Shown: positions 44,125-54,076, counted from the stretch's first letter. The stretch: DNA of 64,000 bases from Pseudoflavonifractor capillosus (GCF_016899775.1 NZ_JACJJE010000010.1:18631-82630), one strand, 5' to 3'. Notes: a model not told the origin generated them from the sequence alone. Numbers and translations are program-made.

Positions 44125-45168
44125 ATGAAGGTAGCTGTTCTGGGCCTGGGCAAGGTAGGCCACAACATGGCCGCGCTGCTGGCGGCACGGGGATTTGAGG
44201 TGACCGGATTCACCCGGGATCCGGAGAAAGCGGAGGCGGTCAATCGCTTTGGAATCACCGTATCCGGCGCTCTGGAGGGCAACTTCAAGGTCCAAGCCAC
44301 CACTGACCTGTCCCAGGCAGTGGACGGAGCCAAATTTCTCTTCGTAACCACCACCTCCAAAGGTCATCGCCCTATGGCAGAGCTGCTGCGGGGCAAGCTC
44401 CAGGAAGGACAGCTGGTGGTGATTTTCACCGGCAACTGGGGCGCCTATGAGTTCTACTGCGTCCTGGGGGACGAGGCCCGGACAAAAAGGGTGGTACTGG
44501 GGGAAACCAGCGGAAACCTGGCCGGCTCCCCGTCCCTCACATATCCGGCCACTACCTATATGAAGCCCATCAAAAAGCACATCAGCTTCGCCACTATACC
44601 AGGCTCCGCCGCCTGTCAGGCGGCGCGGGAGCTGCGAGACGCCTTTCCGGAGTTCTGCCCGGTGGACAGCATTGTGGATACCTCTCTGAACAACACAAAT
44701 CCCCCAGTCCACGTGCCCATCAGCCTGTTCAATATCACCCGCATGGCCAACCGGGAGGAGGCCTCTTTCTACGGTGAGTGCCTGCCTCCCATGCTTCAGG
44801 ACCTGGTGATGGCCGCAGATCAGGAGCGCTGCCAGGTCATCCGCGCCCTGGGGGGGACCCCGAAAAGTGTACTGGAGTTGATGAACAGCGCCTGGGATGC
44901 CCAGTGCGCCAGTCTTAAGGAACTGGGACAGAGCAACCCCAGCCTCCAGTCCGTCCAGCTGCCCAAGACCCCCTATCACCGTTTTTTGACAGAGGACGTC
45001 CCCTACGGCTATCTGGCTGTCAGCCGCCTGGGAAAGCGGTACGGAGTGGCCACCCCCCGCATTGATTTTATGGTGGCCGCATACCAATTCTTACTGGGAG
45101 AGCAGGCTGATATGACCGGGCCGGAGTTCCCGGTGGACCTGACGGAAATTCTGAGAGAAAAGGACTGA
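44125..45168 (+). CDS. NAD/NADP-dependent octopine/nopaline dehydrogenase family protein
   Basis: A 347-residue opine dehydrogenase-like enzyme. Rossmann GLGKVGHNMAALLAARG is at 7-23, FLFVTTTSKGHRPMAE follows, and the C-terminal helical domain has LNNTNPPVHVPISLFNI, which carries the catalytic His region of this family. It would join or split an amino acid and a 2-keto acid. ATG 44125 has GGGAGGAGA upstream. It lies before the UroD-like/TTT unit. The substrate is unknown. Confidence 0.85.
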   Translation: MKVAVLGLGKVGHNMAALLAARGFEVTGFTRDPEKAEAVNRFGITVSGALEGNFKVQATTDLSQAVDGAKFLFVTTTSKGHRPMAELLRGKLQEGQLVVIFTGNWGAYEFYCVLGDEARTKRVVLGETSGNLAGSPSLTYPATTYMKPIKKHISFATIPGSAACQAARELRDAFPEFCPVDSIVDTSLNNTNPPVHVPISLFNITRMANREEASFYGECLPPMLQDLVMAADQERCQVIRALGGTPKSVLELMNSAWDAQCASLKELGQSNPSLQSVQLPKTPYHRFLTEDVPYGYLAVSRLGKRYGVATPRIDFMVAAYQFLLGEQADMTGPEFPVDLTEILREKD

Positions 45169-45312
45169 AATTCCGCCGTCCCCTAGGAATGTCCCGAAAA
45201 AATGAAGATTTTTCTGCTTCCCGCGGCCGGTGCTTGGCACAGCCTACCAAGACATTTTCTGACAGCGCCTAATAAATGTATTGATATTCTTTACGTTCTC
45301 CAAGAAAATATA

Positions 45313-45341
45313 TTGACTTTTTTTGAAGTTAATAGTAGAAT
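45313..45341 (+). promoter_or_regulatory. Promoter of the UroD-like/tctBAC operon
   Basis: TTGACT (45313-45318), exactly 17 bases and TAGAAT (45336-45341), 125 bp before the first start codon. The AT-rich flanks could hold regulator sites, but none is distinct. Confidence 0.75.
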
Positions 45342-45465
45342 GTTGGCAGAATCGTTTTAATCGCAAAGACAAGCACCCACAATTTTGTGCAAAATATGCA
45401 GAGTCGTGCTGCCCGCCGGGAGAGCTTAGATTCTGAGGGTGTGTGGAAGAAAGGGGACGATCTGA

Positions 45466-46476
45466 ATGACCAAAGCGGAGCGTATCCGCGCCGCACTGAA
45501 GGGAGAGCGCCCGGACCGGGTGCCCTACGCCCTTTGGTCCCACTTCCCGGGGATTGATATGGACCCTGAGAAGCTGGCTGAGGAGAGCTGGAAGTTCTAT
45601 AAGAAGCTGGATATTGATCTGATCAAGACCATGAATAACGGGATGTACCCCATCGAGGATCTGGGCTGTGAGGTGGATTACTCTGAGATCGCGAAGGGGG
45701 GCGTGGCCAAGCTGGTGAGCACACCGGTTCACACCGTGGACGACTGGGACAAGATCCCCGTATGCGACCCCGGCAAGGGGGCCCTGAGCCGGGAGCTGCA
45801 CTCTCTGGAGCTGCTGCTGGAGATCCGCGACAAGGCCGGAGATGACGTGCCCGTCATCTTCACATGCTTCAGTCCGCTGACCATCGCCGACAAGGTGTCG
45901 GGCAAGCACTGGCAGGAGCATTTGGATCAGGCCGGTGGCGAGGAGAAGATCAAATCTGCCCTGGAACGTATCACTGAAACCACCTGTGCTCTGGTGCGCC
46001 GGGCCACTCAGCTGGGGGCCGACGGCATCTTCTTTGCCTCTCAGATCAGCAACTACGATGTGACCACCGCCCAGAGATATCAGGCCCTGGGTGTCCCCTA
46101 CGACAGACGGGTGATCGAAGCGTCTTCCGGCTGGTTCAACGTACTCCACGCCCACGGCAGCGATATCATGTTCGACTTGCTGAAGGATTATCCCGTCCAG
46201 GTATTCAACTGGCATGTGGGAGAGAGCCTGCCTGACATGGATGAGTGTGCTCTTCTCACCGGCAAGTGCCTGATGGGGGGATTGCAGCGCACCGATATCA
46301 CCAACCGGAATCATAACGCAGTGCGCAACCAGATCTTCCGCGCCCTGAAGTCCACCGGAGGAAAGGGACTGATCCTGACCCCCGGATGCGTGATCCGCTA
46401 TCCTCTGGATGAGGAGATGCTGGAGTCAGTTCGGAAGACAAAGGAAGAGGTGGAAGATCAAATGTTTTGTCGTTAG
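45466..46476 (+). CDS. Uroporphyrinogen decarboxylase (URO-D) family protein
   Basis: A 336-residue TIM-barrel protein: RIRAALKGERPDRVPYALW at the start, then GADGIFFASQISNYD and GLILTPGCVIRYPLDEEML at the end. In anaerobes many members are cobalamin-linked methyltransferases or unknown enzymes rather than haem enzymes, and no haem genes are nearby. It is co-transcribed with a TTT carrier, so it may act on the imported acid. AAGGGGA precedes the ATG. The reaction is not known. Confidence 0.82.
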   Translation: MTKAERIRAALKGERPDRVPYALWSHFPGIDMDPEKLAEESWKFYKKLDIDLIKTMNNGMYPIEDLGCEVDYSEIAKGGVAKLVSTPVHTVDDWDKIPVCDPGKGALSRELHSLELLLEIRDKAGDDVPVIFTCFSPLTIADKVSGKHWQEHLDQAGGEEKIKSALERITETTCALVRRATQLGADGIFFASQISNYDVTTAQRYQALGVPYDRRVIEASSGWFNVLHAHGSDIMFDLLKDYPVQVFNWHVGESLPDMDECALLTGKCLMGGLQRTDITNRNHNAVRNQIFRALKSTGGKGLILTPGCVIRYPLDEEMLESVRKTKEEVEDQMFCR

Positions 46477-46515
46477 TCCCCAGTCGTTTCATTCCCGGTA
46501 AAGGAGGAGAGTTTT

Positions 46516-46965
46516 TTGGACAAGAAAAAAATCAGTATCATCAGCAGTGTCGTGGTGCTTGCCATCGCCGTTTTGTTCCTCGTGTACTCTCTGCAGTACC
46601 CCTTTGAGGGCATTATCGGCCCAGGCCCCGGTGTCATGCCGTTCTGCCTGTCGCTCATCCTGCTGATCCTCTCAGCAGCCCACCTGATCACCTCGATTCG
46701 GGGCAAGGACTCTGTCAGCAGCATGCCCGACAAGAAGGGCCTGCTGAATATCCTGCTGGTCCTTTTGTACATGGCGCTGTATGTGGTGCTGCTGAAGCCT
46801 CTGGGCTCCGTGCTGGCAGGCACTGTGTTCCTGTTCCTGCTGTACCGCAGCAGCTACCGCTGGTATACCGCTCTGGGGATTTCTGTTGTGGTTTCCGTTG
46901 TGATTTTTGTGATTTTCCGCGTGCTGCTGGAAGTCAACCTTCCTGTGAACGCGCTTGGGTTCTGA
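46516..46965 (+). CDS. tctB: Tripartite tricarboxylate transporter small subunit TctB
   Basis: A 149-residue membrane protein with four helices and the TctB end (FPVNALGF-like LPVNALGF). The start is TTG at 46516, with AAGGAGGAGAG just upstream. It pairs with TctA in the membrane. It is the first transporter gene of a tctB-A-C order. Confidence 0.88.
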   Translation: MDKKKISIISSVVVLAIAVLFLVYSLQYPFEGIIGPGPGVMPFCLSLILLILSAAHLITSIRGKDSVSSMPDKKGLLNILLVLLYMALYVVLLKPLGSVLAGTVFLFLLYRSSYRWYTALGISVVVSVVIFVIFRVLLEVNLPVNALGF

Positions 46966-46982
46966 GTGGGAGGTGACGGAAT

Positions 46983-48482
46983 ATGTTGGAATCCTTAATG
47001 AGTCTTCTGGGCGGCTTTCAGACTGCTCTGACCCCCCTGAATCTGCTGTTCTGTTTGGGCGGCGTGTGCATGGGAATGTTCGTGGGCGTACTGCCCGGCC
47101 TGGGCCCTGTAGCCGGTACGGCACTGCTGATTCCCATGACCTATGACCTGGAACCGGTAACCGCCATTATCATGCTGGCCGGCATCTTCTACGGCGCTAT
47201 GTACGGCGGCACCATTACATCGGTTCTGATCAACACCCCCGGAGAGGGCGCTTCCGTTATTACCTGTATCGACGGTTATCAGATGGCCCGGCAGGGCCGG
47301 GCCGGCCAGGCGCTGGGTGTGGCTGCCATAGGCTCCTTTGTGGGCGGCATCGTGGCCATCGTCTGTCTGACCTTCCTTGGCCCAGCCATCGCTGATATTG
47401 CCCTTGGCTTTGGTCCTCCTGAGTTCTTCAGCCTGATGCTCTTCGGACTGCTGCTGGTGGTGGGCCTGATGGGCAAGTCGGTCGTCAAGGGACTCATCGC
47501 CGCTGTGCTGGGCGTGCTGCTCTCTGAGATCGGCATTGACAGCGGATCCGGCCTGGACCGGTTCCTGTTCGGCCAGATTGAGCTGCTGGACGGCATCGAT
47601 TTCGTCGTTCTGGCTATGGGTCTGTTCGGCATTTCCGAGATTCTTCTGAACATGGAAGACGTCTCCGGTGTTCAGGTCCCCGCTAAGGTGGATAAGATGA
47701 TCCCGCCCCGCGAGGAGTGGAAGCCCACGCTGGCCGCTATCGGCCGCGGCACCGGCATCGGCATGGTCCTGGGCCTGATTCCCGGCTCCAGCGCCTCCAT
47801 CGCCTCTCTCATCTCCTATTCTGTAGAGAAAAAGGTAGCCAAGGATCCCAGCCGGTTCGGACACGGCGCCATCGAAGGAGTGGCCGGTCCCGAGACCGCC
47901 AACAACGCCTACTCCGGCGCGGCCCTGATCCCCCTGTTTACCCTGGGCATCCCCAGCTCCCCCACCGTGGCTATTCTGCTGGGCGCCTTTACTATGCACG
48001 GCTTGACCCCCGGCCCCCTGCTGTATCAGAACGATCCGGAGTTTATCTGGGGCGTCACCGCCAGTATGTTTATCGGCAACGTACTGCTGCTGATTATGAA
48101 TCTGCCTCTGGCCAACCTGTGGGCCAAGGTAGCTCTGATCCCCTACAAACTGCTCTACCCCATGATCCTGATCATCTGCATGGTGGGCATCTACTCTGTG
48201 GGCCGCAGTCTGTTTGACGTGGGTCTATTGATCTTCTTCGGCATCGTAGGCTATCTGATGAAAAAGCTGGAGTTCCCCGCTGCTGCACTGATCCTGGCCT
48301 TTATCCTGGGTGAGAACCTGGAGTACACCATGATCCAGACGGTGGCCATGTCCGATTCCGGACTGCTGCTTCTGTTCCAGCGCCCTGTCTCCGGCGTCAT
48401 TACCGTCCTGTGCATCATCGCCCTGGTCGTCAGCCTGTATACCGCAATCAAGCAGAAGCGGGATCAGCTGGGGGACGAGTAA
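46983..48482 (+). CDS. tctA: Tripartite tricarboxylate transporter large subunit TctA
   Basis: A 499-residue permease with about 11-12 helices and the TctA signatures GVLPGLGPVAGTALLIP, YGAMYGGTITSVLINTPG, IPGSSASIASLISYSVEKK and FTLGIPSSPTVAILLGA. It moves a carboxylate with a cation. GGGAGGTG precedes the ATG. Confidence 0.95.
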   Translation: MLESLMSLLGGFQTALTPLNLLFCLGGVCMGMFVGVLPGLGPVAGTALLIPMTYDLEPVTAIIMLAGIFYGAMYGGTITSVLINTPGEGASVITCIDGYQMARQGRAGQALGVAAIGSFVGGIVAIVCLTFLGPAIADIALGFGPPEFFSLMLFGLLLVVGLMGKSVVKGLIAAVLGVLLSEIGIDSGSGLDRFLFGQIELLDGIDFVVLAMGLFGISEILLNMEDVSGVQVPAKVDKMIPPREEWKPTLAAIGRGTGIGMVLGLIPGSSASIASLISYSVEKKVAKDPSRFGHGAIEGVAGPETANNAYSGAALIPLFTLGIPSSPTVAILLGAFTMHGLTPGPLLYQNDPEFIWGVTASMFIGNVLLLIMNLPLANLWAKVALIPYKLLYPMILIICMVGIYSVGRSLFDVGLLIFFGIVGYLMKKLEFPAAALILAFILGENLEYTMIQTVAMSDSGLLLLFQRPVSGVITVLCIIALVVSLYTAIKQKRDQLGDE

Positions 48483-48566
48483 ACTGTCAAACCGCCTGGG
48501 CAGACCGAAAGGGGCCAGGCAAGAAATAACCGGCTTTAAGTTAAATGAAAATGGAGGGAAACACCT

Positions 48567-49568
48567 ATGAACAAGAAAGTGATCTCCGCTCTGCTGGTCA
48601 CCGCCATCTCCGCCTCCTTGCTGTCCGGCTGCGGCGGCGCCACCGGAGGCAGCGGAAGCGCCGCCAACGCCGATACCAGCTCCTATCCTGAGCGGGCCAT
48701 CGAAGCGATCATCGCCTTTGATCCCGGCGGAGGCAGCGACATCGCCGCCCGCAGCATTCTGAGCTACACCGAGAAATATCTGGGCGGCACCTTTGCCATC
48801 GAGAACCGGCCTGGCGCAGGCGGCATCGTGGGCTGGACCGCGATTGCCACCGGCGAGCCTGACGGCTATACTCTGGGCATGATCAACCTGCCTTCCATCG
48901 TTTTCAATCCCATCACGATGGGAGATCAGGTGAACTATTCCATGGACGATTTCGCCCCCATTGCTAATTTTGTCAGCGATCCGGGCACGATGGCCGTTGT
49001 GCCCGACAGCGACATCCAGAGCTTCCAAGACATGATCGACGCCGCCAAGGCCAATCCGAACGGCCTGCGAGTCGCCTACAGCGGCCCGGGCACCAGCGAA
49101 GCCTTGACCCTGCGCCGCATGGAGCAGACCTATGGTATCGAGCTCCGTGAGGTCCCCTTTGACGGCACCGGCCCCATGCTGACTGCGCTGCTGGGCGGTA
49201 CGGTGGATGTGATGTGTGCCAACGTATCCGAAATTGTAGGTCAGTATAACGGCGGCGCTGTGAATCTGCTGGCCGTGGGCTCTGAGGAGCGCATTGACAT
49301 GGTTCCCGATGTGCCGACCTACATTGAGTGCGGCTTTGAGCAGACCCAGGTCGCGATGCGCGGCATGGCGGCTCCCGCCGGCACCCCTGACGAGATCATT
49401 CAGATCCTGGCCGACGCCATGGAGCAGGCCGTGAATGACCCCGACTTCCAGGAGGATGCCGCCCGCCAGAATCTGCCTCTGGACTTTATGGGCCCCGAGG
49501 AGTATCAGGCTGAGATCGAGCGTCAGCAGCAGTTCTACCAGGAGCAGTATGAGATCAATCCCTGGTAA
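48567..49568 (+). CDS. tctC: Tripartite tricarboxylate transporter substrate-binding lipoprotein TctC
   Basis: A 333-residue lipoprotein (lipobox LSGC near residue 22) of the TctC/BugE fold: FDPGGGSDIAARSI, ENRPGAGGIVGW, and a C-terminal PAGTPDEIIQILADAMEQA. It binds an organic acid outside. GGAGGG precedes the ATG. A terminator follows. Confidence 0.94.
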   Translation: MNKKVISALLVTAISASLLSGCGGATGGSGSAANADTSSYPERAIEAIIAFDPGGGSDIAARSILSYTEKYLGGTFAIENRPGAGGIVGWTAIATGEPDGYTLGMINLPSIVFNPITMGDQVNYSMDDFAPIANFVSDPGTMAVVPDSDIQSFQDMIDAAKANPNGLRVAYSGPGTSEALTLRRMEQTYGIELREVPFDGTGPMLTALLGGTVDVMCANVSEIVGQYNGGAVNLLAVGSEERIDMVPDVPTYIECGFEQTQVAMRGMAAPAGTPDEIIQILADAMEQAVNDPDFQEDAARQNLPLDFMGPEEYQAEIERQQQFYQEQYEINPW

Positions 49569-49640
49569 TCCGATTCCATCTGTTTTGAAATTGACGAATT
49601 TATCTGTTGCCTTCTGACCATCCAAATATCCCGAAAACCT

Positions 49641-49702
49641 CTCTGATGGGACCGCGCCGGGGCCGCTGTACAGCCCTAAGCGCGGTCCCATCAGAGCATT
49701 TT
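49641..49702 (+). terminator. Terminator of the tct operon
   Basis: A perfect 17-bp stem (49641-49657 with 49680-49696), with a smaller stem inside the loop, is followed by CATTTTTA. The next 230 bases to 49930 show no gene that I can support. Confidence 0.85.
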
Positions 49703-49930
49703 TACGGGCTGTACGCTGTTGAAATGGTCCTGGCCGGCGGTGTGGGCGGTCCTCCTTTCAGAATTATGCACCTGACCGCCTCTCTCCCAGGGCAGCCTGT
49801 GAAGCGGAACTTCTCCCACACTGCCCAATGTTTCATACGATCCTCTCCTTCTGTACCGGATGTGCCGGCCCTTATGCGGTCCGGCGCATCCGGCATATTT
49901 TGCGGCTGATCTCCCCGCCGCAAAATATGG

Positions 49931-51736
49931 TTACTCAAACTGGCTGTAATAAAGGGCGGCATAGGCCCCCCGCTTGGCCAGCAGGGTCTTGTGGTCCCCC
50001 TGCTCGATGATGTTGCCCTGTTCCATAAACAGAATGGTGTCCGCGTCCCGGATGGTGGACAGGCGGTGGGCAATGACGAAACTGGTGCGGCCCCGCATGA
50101 GCTGCTTCATGGCCTTGCCGATCTCCACCTCGGTGCGGGTGTCCACGCTGGAGGTGGCCTCGTCCAGAATGAGGATGGGCGGGTCACACAGGAACACCCG
50201 GGCGATGGTGAGCAGCTGCCGCTGGCCCGCGGACAGATTGCCGGCCTCGTTGTCCAGCACCGTATCATATCCGTGGGGCATGGTGCGGATGAAGTAGTCC
50301 ACCTTGGCGGCCTTGGCCGCGGCCACGATCTCCTCCCGGGTGGCGTCGGGGCGGCCGTAGGCGATGTTCTCCGCCACCGTCCCCCCGAACAGCCAGGTGT
50401 CCTGGAGGACCATGCCGAAGTTCTTCCGCAGGCCGGAGCGGGTCATATCGGCGGTGGGTACCCCGTCCACGGTGATCCGGCCGCCGTTCACCTCGTAAAA
50501 GCTCATGAGCAGGTTGATGAGGGTGGTCTTGCCCGCGCCGGTGGAGCCCACCACGGCGATCTTCTGCCCCGGCTTTGCGGTAAAGCTGATGTCCTTCATC
50601 AACAGGCGGTCCGGGGTATAGCCGAAGCTGACGTGCTCAAAGGCGATGGTGCCCCGGGCCCGCTCCACTGCGGCGGGATATTCCGGGTCGGGGCGCTCCT
50701 CCTCCTCGTCCAGCAGCTGGAAGGTGCGCTCGGCGGAGGCCAGGGCGGCCTGGAGGGAGTTGATCATGTAGGAGGCCTCGGTGAGGGGCTCCGCCGTCTG
50801 GTTCACATACTGGAAGAAAGCCTGGACCACGCCCACCGACATGGCGCCGTCCAGCATGGCCTTGCCGGCGACGACGGCGATGACCACCTGGGCCAGGCGG
50901 GTGAGCAGACGAATCAGGGGGTTGACGCAGTTGGTCAGAAAATCGGCCCTCTGGTTGGCGGCCCGGTTGGCCTTGGCGGCCTGGGACACCCGCTGGATGG
51001 ACTCCGCCTCGTGGTTATAGGCCTTGATCACATCCCGGCCGTTGTAATACTCCTCCACCACGCCGGCGAGGACGGCAATGGTCTCCTGCCGGTCGGCGGC
51101 GCACTTCAGATTCTTTCGCGCCACCACGTTGGTGACCGCCATGCTGACGGCCATGAACACCAGGAACAGCAGGGTCAGGGGCACGCTGTAATAGAACATG
51201 ACGATGAGGGAGCCGATGATGGTGCCGATGGCCACGATGAGCTTCAGAAGGCCGGTCTGGAGCACCTCCGCGATCTTGTCCAGGTCGTTGGTCACCTGGC
51301 TTAAAATCTCGCCGGCCTTGTTCTGGTCGAAGAACCGCAGGGGCAGCCGGTTGAGTTTTCGGGAGATCTGGCTGCGCAACTCCAGCACCAGGCTCTCCGC
51401 CACGTTGGCCATCAGATAGGACTGGAGGTAGTAGAAGAGCCAGGTGAACAGATACTGCACCGTGAGCTGGACAAGCTCCCGGCCCATGGTCCCGGTGACC
51501 GAGAAGGGGGTCCCGGCCTGCCAGGCGGCCTGGACGCTCTGCCACAGGTGGTCGATGACAATGGCGCTGTACATGGGGTTCCAGATGGACAGAGCCACAT
51601 AGATGACGATGGACAGGGCCACCACAGTCAGCCGGACCCGCTGGCCGTGGAGATGGCCGCACAGCCGGACCACGGTGCTTTTGGTATTCTGGGGCACCTC
51701 GTGCTCGATGCCGGCAAATTTCTTTTTGGGGCTCAT
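49931..51736 (-). CDS. ABC exporter half-transporter, catalytic subunit (BmrD/LmrD-like)
   Basis: A 601-residue fusion of six membrane helices and an ATPase domain. The ATPase has Walker A GSTGAGKTTL, signature NLSAGQRQLLTIAR and a standard Walker B with catalytic Glu (LILDEATSSVD). Its ATG overlaps the stop of the partner gene (ATGA). With that degenerate partner it should form a heterodimeric multidrug or peptide exporter with one active ATP site. It is under the MarR regulator upstream. Confidence 0.93.
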   Translation of the reverse strand: MSPKKKFAGIEHEVPQNTKSTVVRLCGHLHGQRVRLTVVALSIVIYVALSIWNPMYSAIVIDHLWQSVQAAWQAGTPFSVTGTMGRELVQLTVQYLFTWLFYYLQSYLMANVAESLVLELRSQISRKLNRLPLRFFDQNKAGEILSQVTNDLDKIAEVLQTGLLKLIVAIGTIIGSLIVMFYYSVPLTLLFLVFMAVSMAVTNVVARKNLKCAADRQETIAVLAGVVEEYYNGRDVIKAYNHEAESIQRVSQAAKANRAANQRADFLTNCVNPLIRLLTRLAQVVIAVVAGKAMLDGAMSVGVVQAFFQYVNQTAEPLTEASYMINSLQAALASAERTFQLLDEEEERPDPEYPAAVERARGTIAFEHVSFGYTPDRLLMKDISFTAKPGQKIAVVGSTGAGKTTLINLLMSFYEVNGGRITVDGVPTADMTRSGLRKNFGMVLQDTWLFGGTVAENIAYGRPDATREEIVAAAKAAKVDYFIRTMPHGYDTVLDNEAGNLSAGQRQLLTIARVFLCDPPILILDEATSSVDTRTEVEIGKAMKQLMRGRTSFVIAHRLSTIRDADTILFMEQGNIIEQGDHKTLLAKRGAYAALYYSQFE

Positions 51737-53466
51737 GCCTCCTGCACCTCCTTCGTCTGGGATTCATAGATCTCTTGGTAGACCTTACAGGTCTTCATCA
51801 GCTCCTCGTGGGTGCCGATGCCCGCCATGCGCCCCTCGTGGAGGACGATGATCTGGTGGGCGTGGCGGATGGAGCTGACCCGCTGGGCGATGATAAGCAC
51901 CGCCGCATCCTTTGTCTCGGCCGCCAGGGCGTGCCGCAGGGCGGCGTCCGTCTTGAAATCCAGGGCGGAGAAGCTGTCGTCAAAGATGTACAGCTCCGGC
52001 TTCTTCACCAGGGCCCGGGCGATGGACAGCCGCTGTTTCTGACCGCCGGAGAAGTTGGCGCCCCCCTGGGCTACAAAGGCGTTGAGGCCGTCGGGCAGGG
52101 AGCGGATGAAGTCCCCCGCCTGGGCCACGTCGGCGGCGTGCATCAGCTCCTCCACTGTGGCGTCGGGGCGGCTATACCGCAGGTTGCCGGCGATGGTGCC
52201 GGAGAACAGCCGGGCCTTCTGCTGGACATAGGCCAGGTGGTCCCGGAGGAATTTCTGGGGCATGTTCCGGATGTCCGTGCCATTGAGCTCCACCGCGCCG
52301 CCGGTCACGTCGTGGAAGCGGAGGATCAGAGAGGCCACGGTGGACTTGCCGCTGCCAGTGCCGCCGATGATGGCGGTGGTCTCGCCCCGGCGGCAGACGA
52401 AGTTCAGGTGGCCCAGGGTGTCCTCCTCCGCGTCCTTGAAGCGGAAGGACACGTCCCGGAAGGCCAGCACCTCCGGATTAGAGGAGTCCTCCTCCGGGTC
52501 CCGGTCCACCAGGTCCACGATCTCCGGGGTGTGGTCCAGCACCAGGCGGACACGCTCACAGCACTCCAGGGCCCGGGGCAGGGTGAGAATGACCATCTGG
52601 GCCATCATCAGGAAGAACAGCACCATCATGGCGTACTCGATGAGAGCGGTAATGTCGCCGATCTGAAGATTGCCGCTGCTGATGTGTGCGCCGCTGAGCC
52701 AGTAGACCACCACCACGAAGAGGTTGATGCAGAAGAAGGAGAGGCCGTCCAGGTTGGCAAACAGCCGGTTGGCCTTGATGGAGGTGGCCGCGTAGTTGGA
52801 AAAGGCGGTGATCATCCGGCCCTCCTCCCGGATCTCGTTGTTGAAGGCCCGGACCACCCGCACGCCGGTGATGTTCTCCAGCAGGACGGTGCTCATCCGG
52901 TCCAGCAGTTTCTGGAGCTTCCGGAACAGGGGGGATGCGCTGCCCATGATGCGCCAGGCCAGCAGCAGGACGGCGGCCACCACGATCAGCAGGATCACGC
53001 CCATCTGGGCGTCCAGGCCAAAGGTGAGGGCCAGGGCCAGCACGCAGATCACCGGTACGGGAATGACCATCTGAATGGTGCTGGTGAGGGCGAACTGGAT
53101 GGTGGTGATGTCCGAGATGGTGCGGGTGGTGATGGAGGCGGTGCCGAACTGCCGGAAGTCGTAGACGGACAGCTTCAGGGACTTGGCGTAGATGGCCTCC
53201 CGCATGTCCTTGCCCACTTGGGCGGCCAGGGTGGCGCTGGCGTAGCCCCCCAGGATGGCGCACACGCCCGCCAGAACGGACACTGCCGCCATGTGTATGC
53301 CAGTGCGGACGATGGCGTCGAAGGAGGCCCCGGAGGTGCCGTCGTTGAGCATCTCCGCCACCAGGGTGGGGATAAACAGGGCCCCGGCCACGTCCACGAT
53401 CAGCAGGACGACGGTGATCAAGCACAGCTTCCAGTGGGGCTTCAGGAAGCGCAGAATCAAGTTCAT
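51733..53466 (-). CDS. ABC exporter half-transporter, degenerate-site subunit (BmrC/LmrC-like)
   Basis: A 577-residue half-transporter with a six-helix N-terminal domain (LILRFLKPHWKLCLITVV) and an ATPase domain with GGTGSGKSTV and NFSGGQKQRLSIAR. The catalytic Glu after Walker B is Asp (YIFDDSFSALD), the mark of the degenerate site in heterodimeric exporters. A structured leader RNA with a terminator lies between this gene and the MarR gene. Confidence 0.93.
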   Translation of the reverse strand: MNLILRFLKPHWKLCLITVVLLIVDVAGALFIPTLVAEMLNDGTSGASFDAIVRTGIHMAAVSVLAGVCAILGGYASATLAAQVGKDMREAIYAKSLKLSVYDFRQFGTASITTRTISDITTIQFALTSTIQMVIPVPVICVLALALTFGLDAQMGVILLIVVAAVLLLAWRIMGSASPLFRKLQKLLDRMSTVLLENITGVRVVRAFNNEIREEGRMITAFSNYAATSIKANRLFANLDGLSFFCINLFVVVVYWLSGAHISSGNLQIGDITALIEYAMMVLFFLMMAQMVILTLPRALECCERVRLVLDHTPEIVDLVDRDPEEDSSNPEVLAFRDVSFRFKDAEEDTLGHLNFVCRRGETTAIIGGTGSGKSTVASLILRFHDVTGGAVELNGTDIRNMPQKFLRDHLAYVQQKARLFSGTIAGNLRYSRPDATVEELMHAADVAQAGDFIRSLPDGLNAFVAQGGANFSGGQKQRLSIARALVKKPELYIFDDSFSALDFKTDAALRHALAAETKDAAVLIIAQRVSSIRHAHQIIVLHEGRMAGIGTHEELMKTCKVYQEIYESQTKEVQEA

Positions 53467-53510
53467 AGCTGTTCCACTCCTTTATGCTGGTACAAATGCA
53501 GTTTAGAATA

Positions 53511-53604
53511 TAAAAAGAGCGCGCCCGGTCTCCAGGGAAACCGAGCGCACTCGACATCTTCTCTGACCCGTGTGATTGCGATCACAGGCCCTCCGATGAG
53601 CAGA
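53511..53604 (-). ncRNA. Structured leader RNA with terminator, copy 1 (before the ABC exporter)
   Basis: On the reverse strand: TCATCGGAGG, then the stem TGTGAT-CGCA-ATCACA (53586-53571), then AGATGTCGAGTGCGCTCGG, and a GC-rich hairpin (53552-53517) followed by TTTTT. CGAG-TGCG-CTCG can pair locally but shares CGCTCGG with the terminator stem, so two exclusive folds are possible. The same element with a covaried first stem lies at 57036-57122. It is probably a cis-acting attenuator or riboswitch-like RNA; no known class is recognised. Confidence 0.7.
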
Positions 53605-53607
53605 AAT

Positions 53608-54063
53608 TTAATTGTTTGGACGGTTCAGCGACTGGCGCAGGGCGGAGCTGAACTGGCGGGTCAGGCGGATCAGATCGGCCTGTTCCTCCCTGGTCAGGGT
53701 CTGCCAGGCCTGCTCCTCCATGCGCCGGGTCCGGGCGATGGTGCTCTCCACAAAGCGCCGCCCCTCCTGGGTGAGAAGGGCCCGCTTGCTCCGCTGGTCG
53801 TGCTCCAAGGGGGAAAGTTGGATCAGACCCTTGCGGATGAGCTGCTTGAAGGCGGAGTTCAGGGTCTGCCGGCTGAGACTCAGCTGTTCGCTGATCTCCC
53901 GCTGTGTCTCCACCCCCTCGTGGATCAGAATGAGGGCCCAGTACTCCGTCCCGGACAGGCCGCAGGACTTGGCCAGCATCCCATAGACCGCGTCAAACTC
54001 CATGGACACGTCCCGGAAGGATTCCAGCCGGGTGTCCGGCTCCCCGCTTGTCTGCATGGCCAC
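53608..54063 (-). CDS. MarR-family transcriptional regulator
   Basis: A 151-residue winged-helix regulator: EYWALILIHEGVETQREISE, LSLSRQTLNSAFKQLIRKGL and the wing LSPLEHDQRSKRALLTQEG. The family represses drug-export genes until a ligand binds. It is the first gene of the MarR-ABC-ABC operon, with a perfect 14-bp inverted repeat over its promoter. Repression of itself and the exporter is likely. Confidence 0.9.
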   Translation of the reverse strand: MAMQTSGEPDTRLESFRDVSMEFDAVYGMLAKSCGLSGTEYWALILIHEGVETQREISEQLSLSRQTLNSAFKQLIRKGLIQLSPLEHDQRSKRALLTQEGRRFVESTIARTRRMEEQAWQTLTREEQADLIRLTRQFSSALRQSLNRPNN

Positions 54064-54076
54064 TCGCCCCTCTTTT

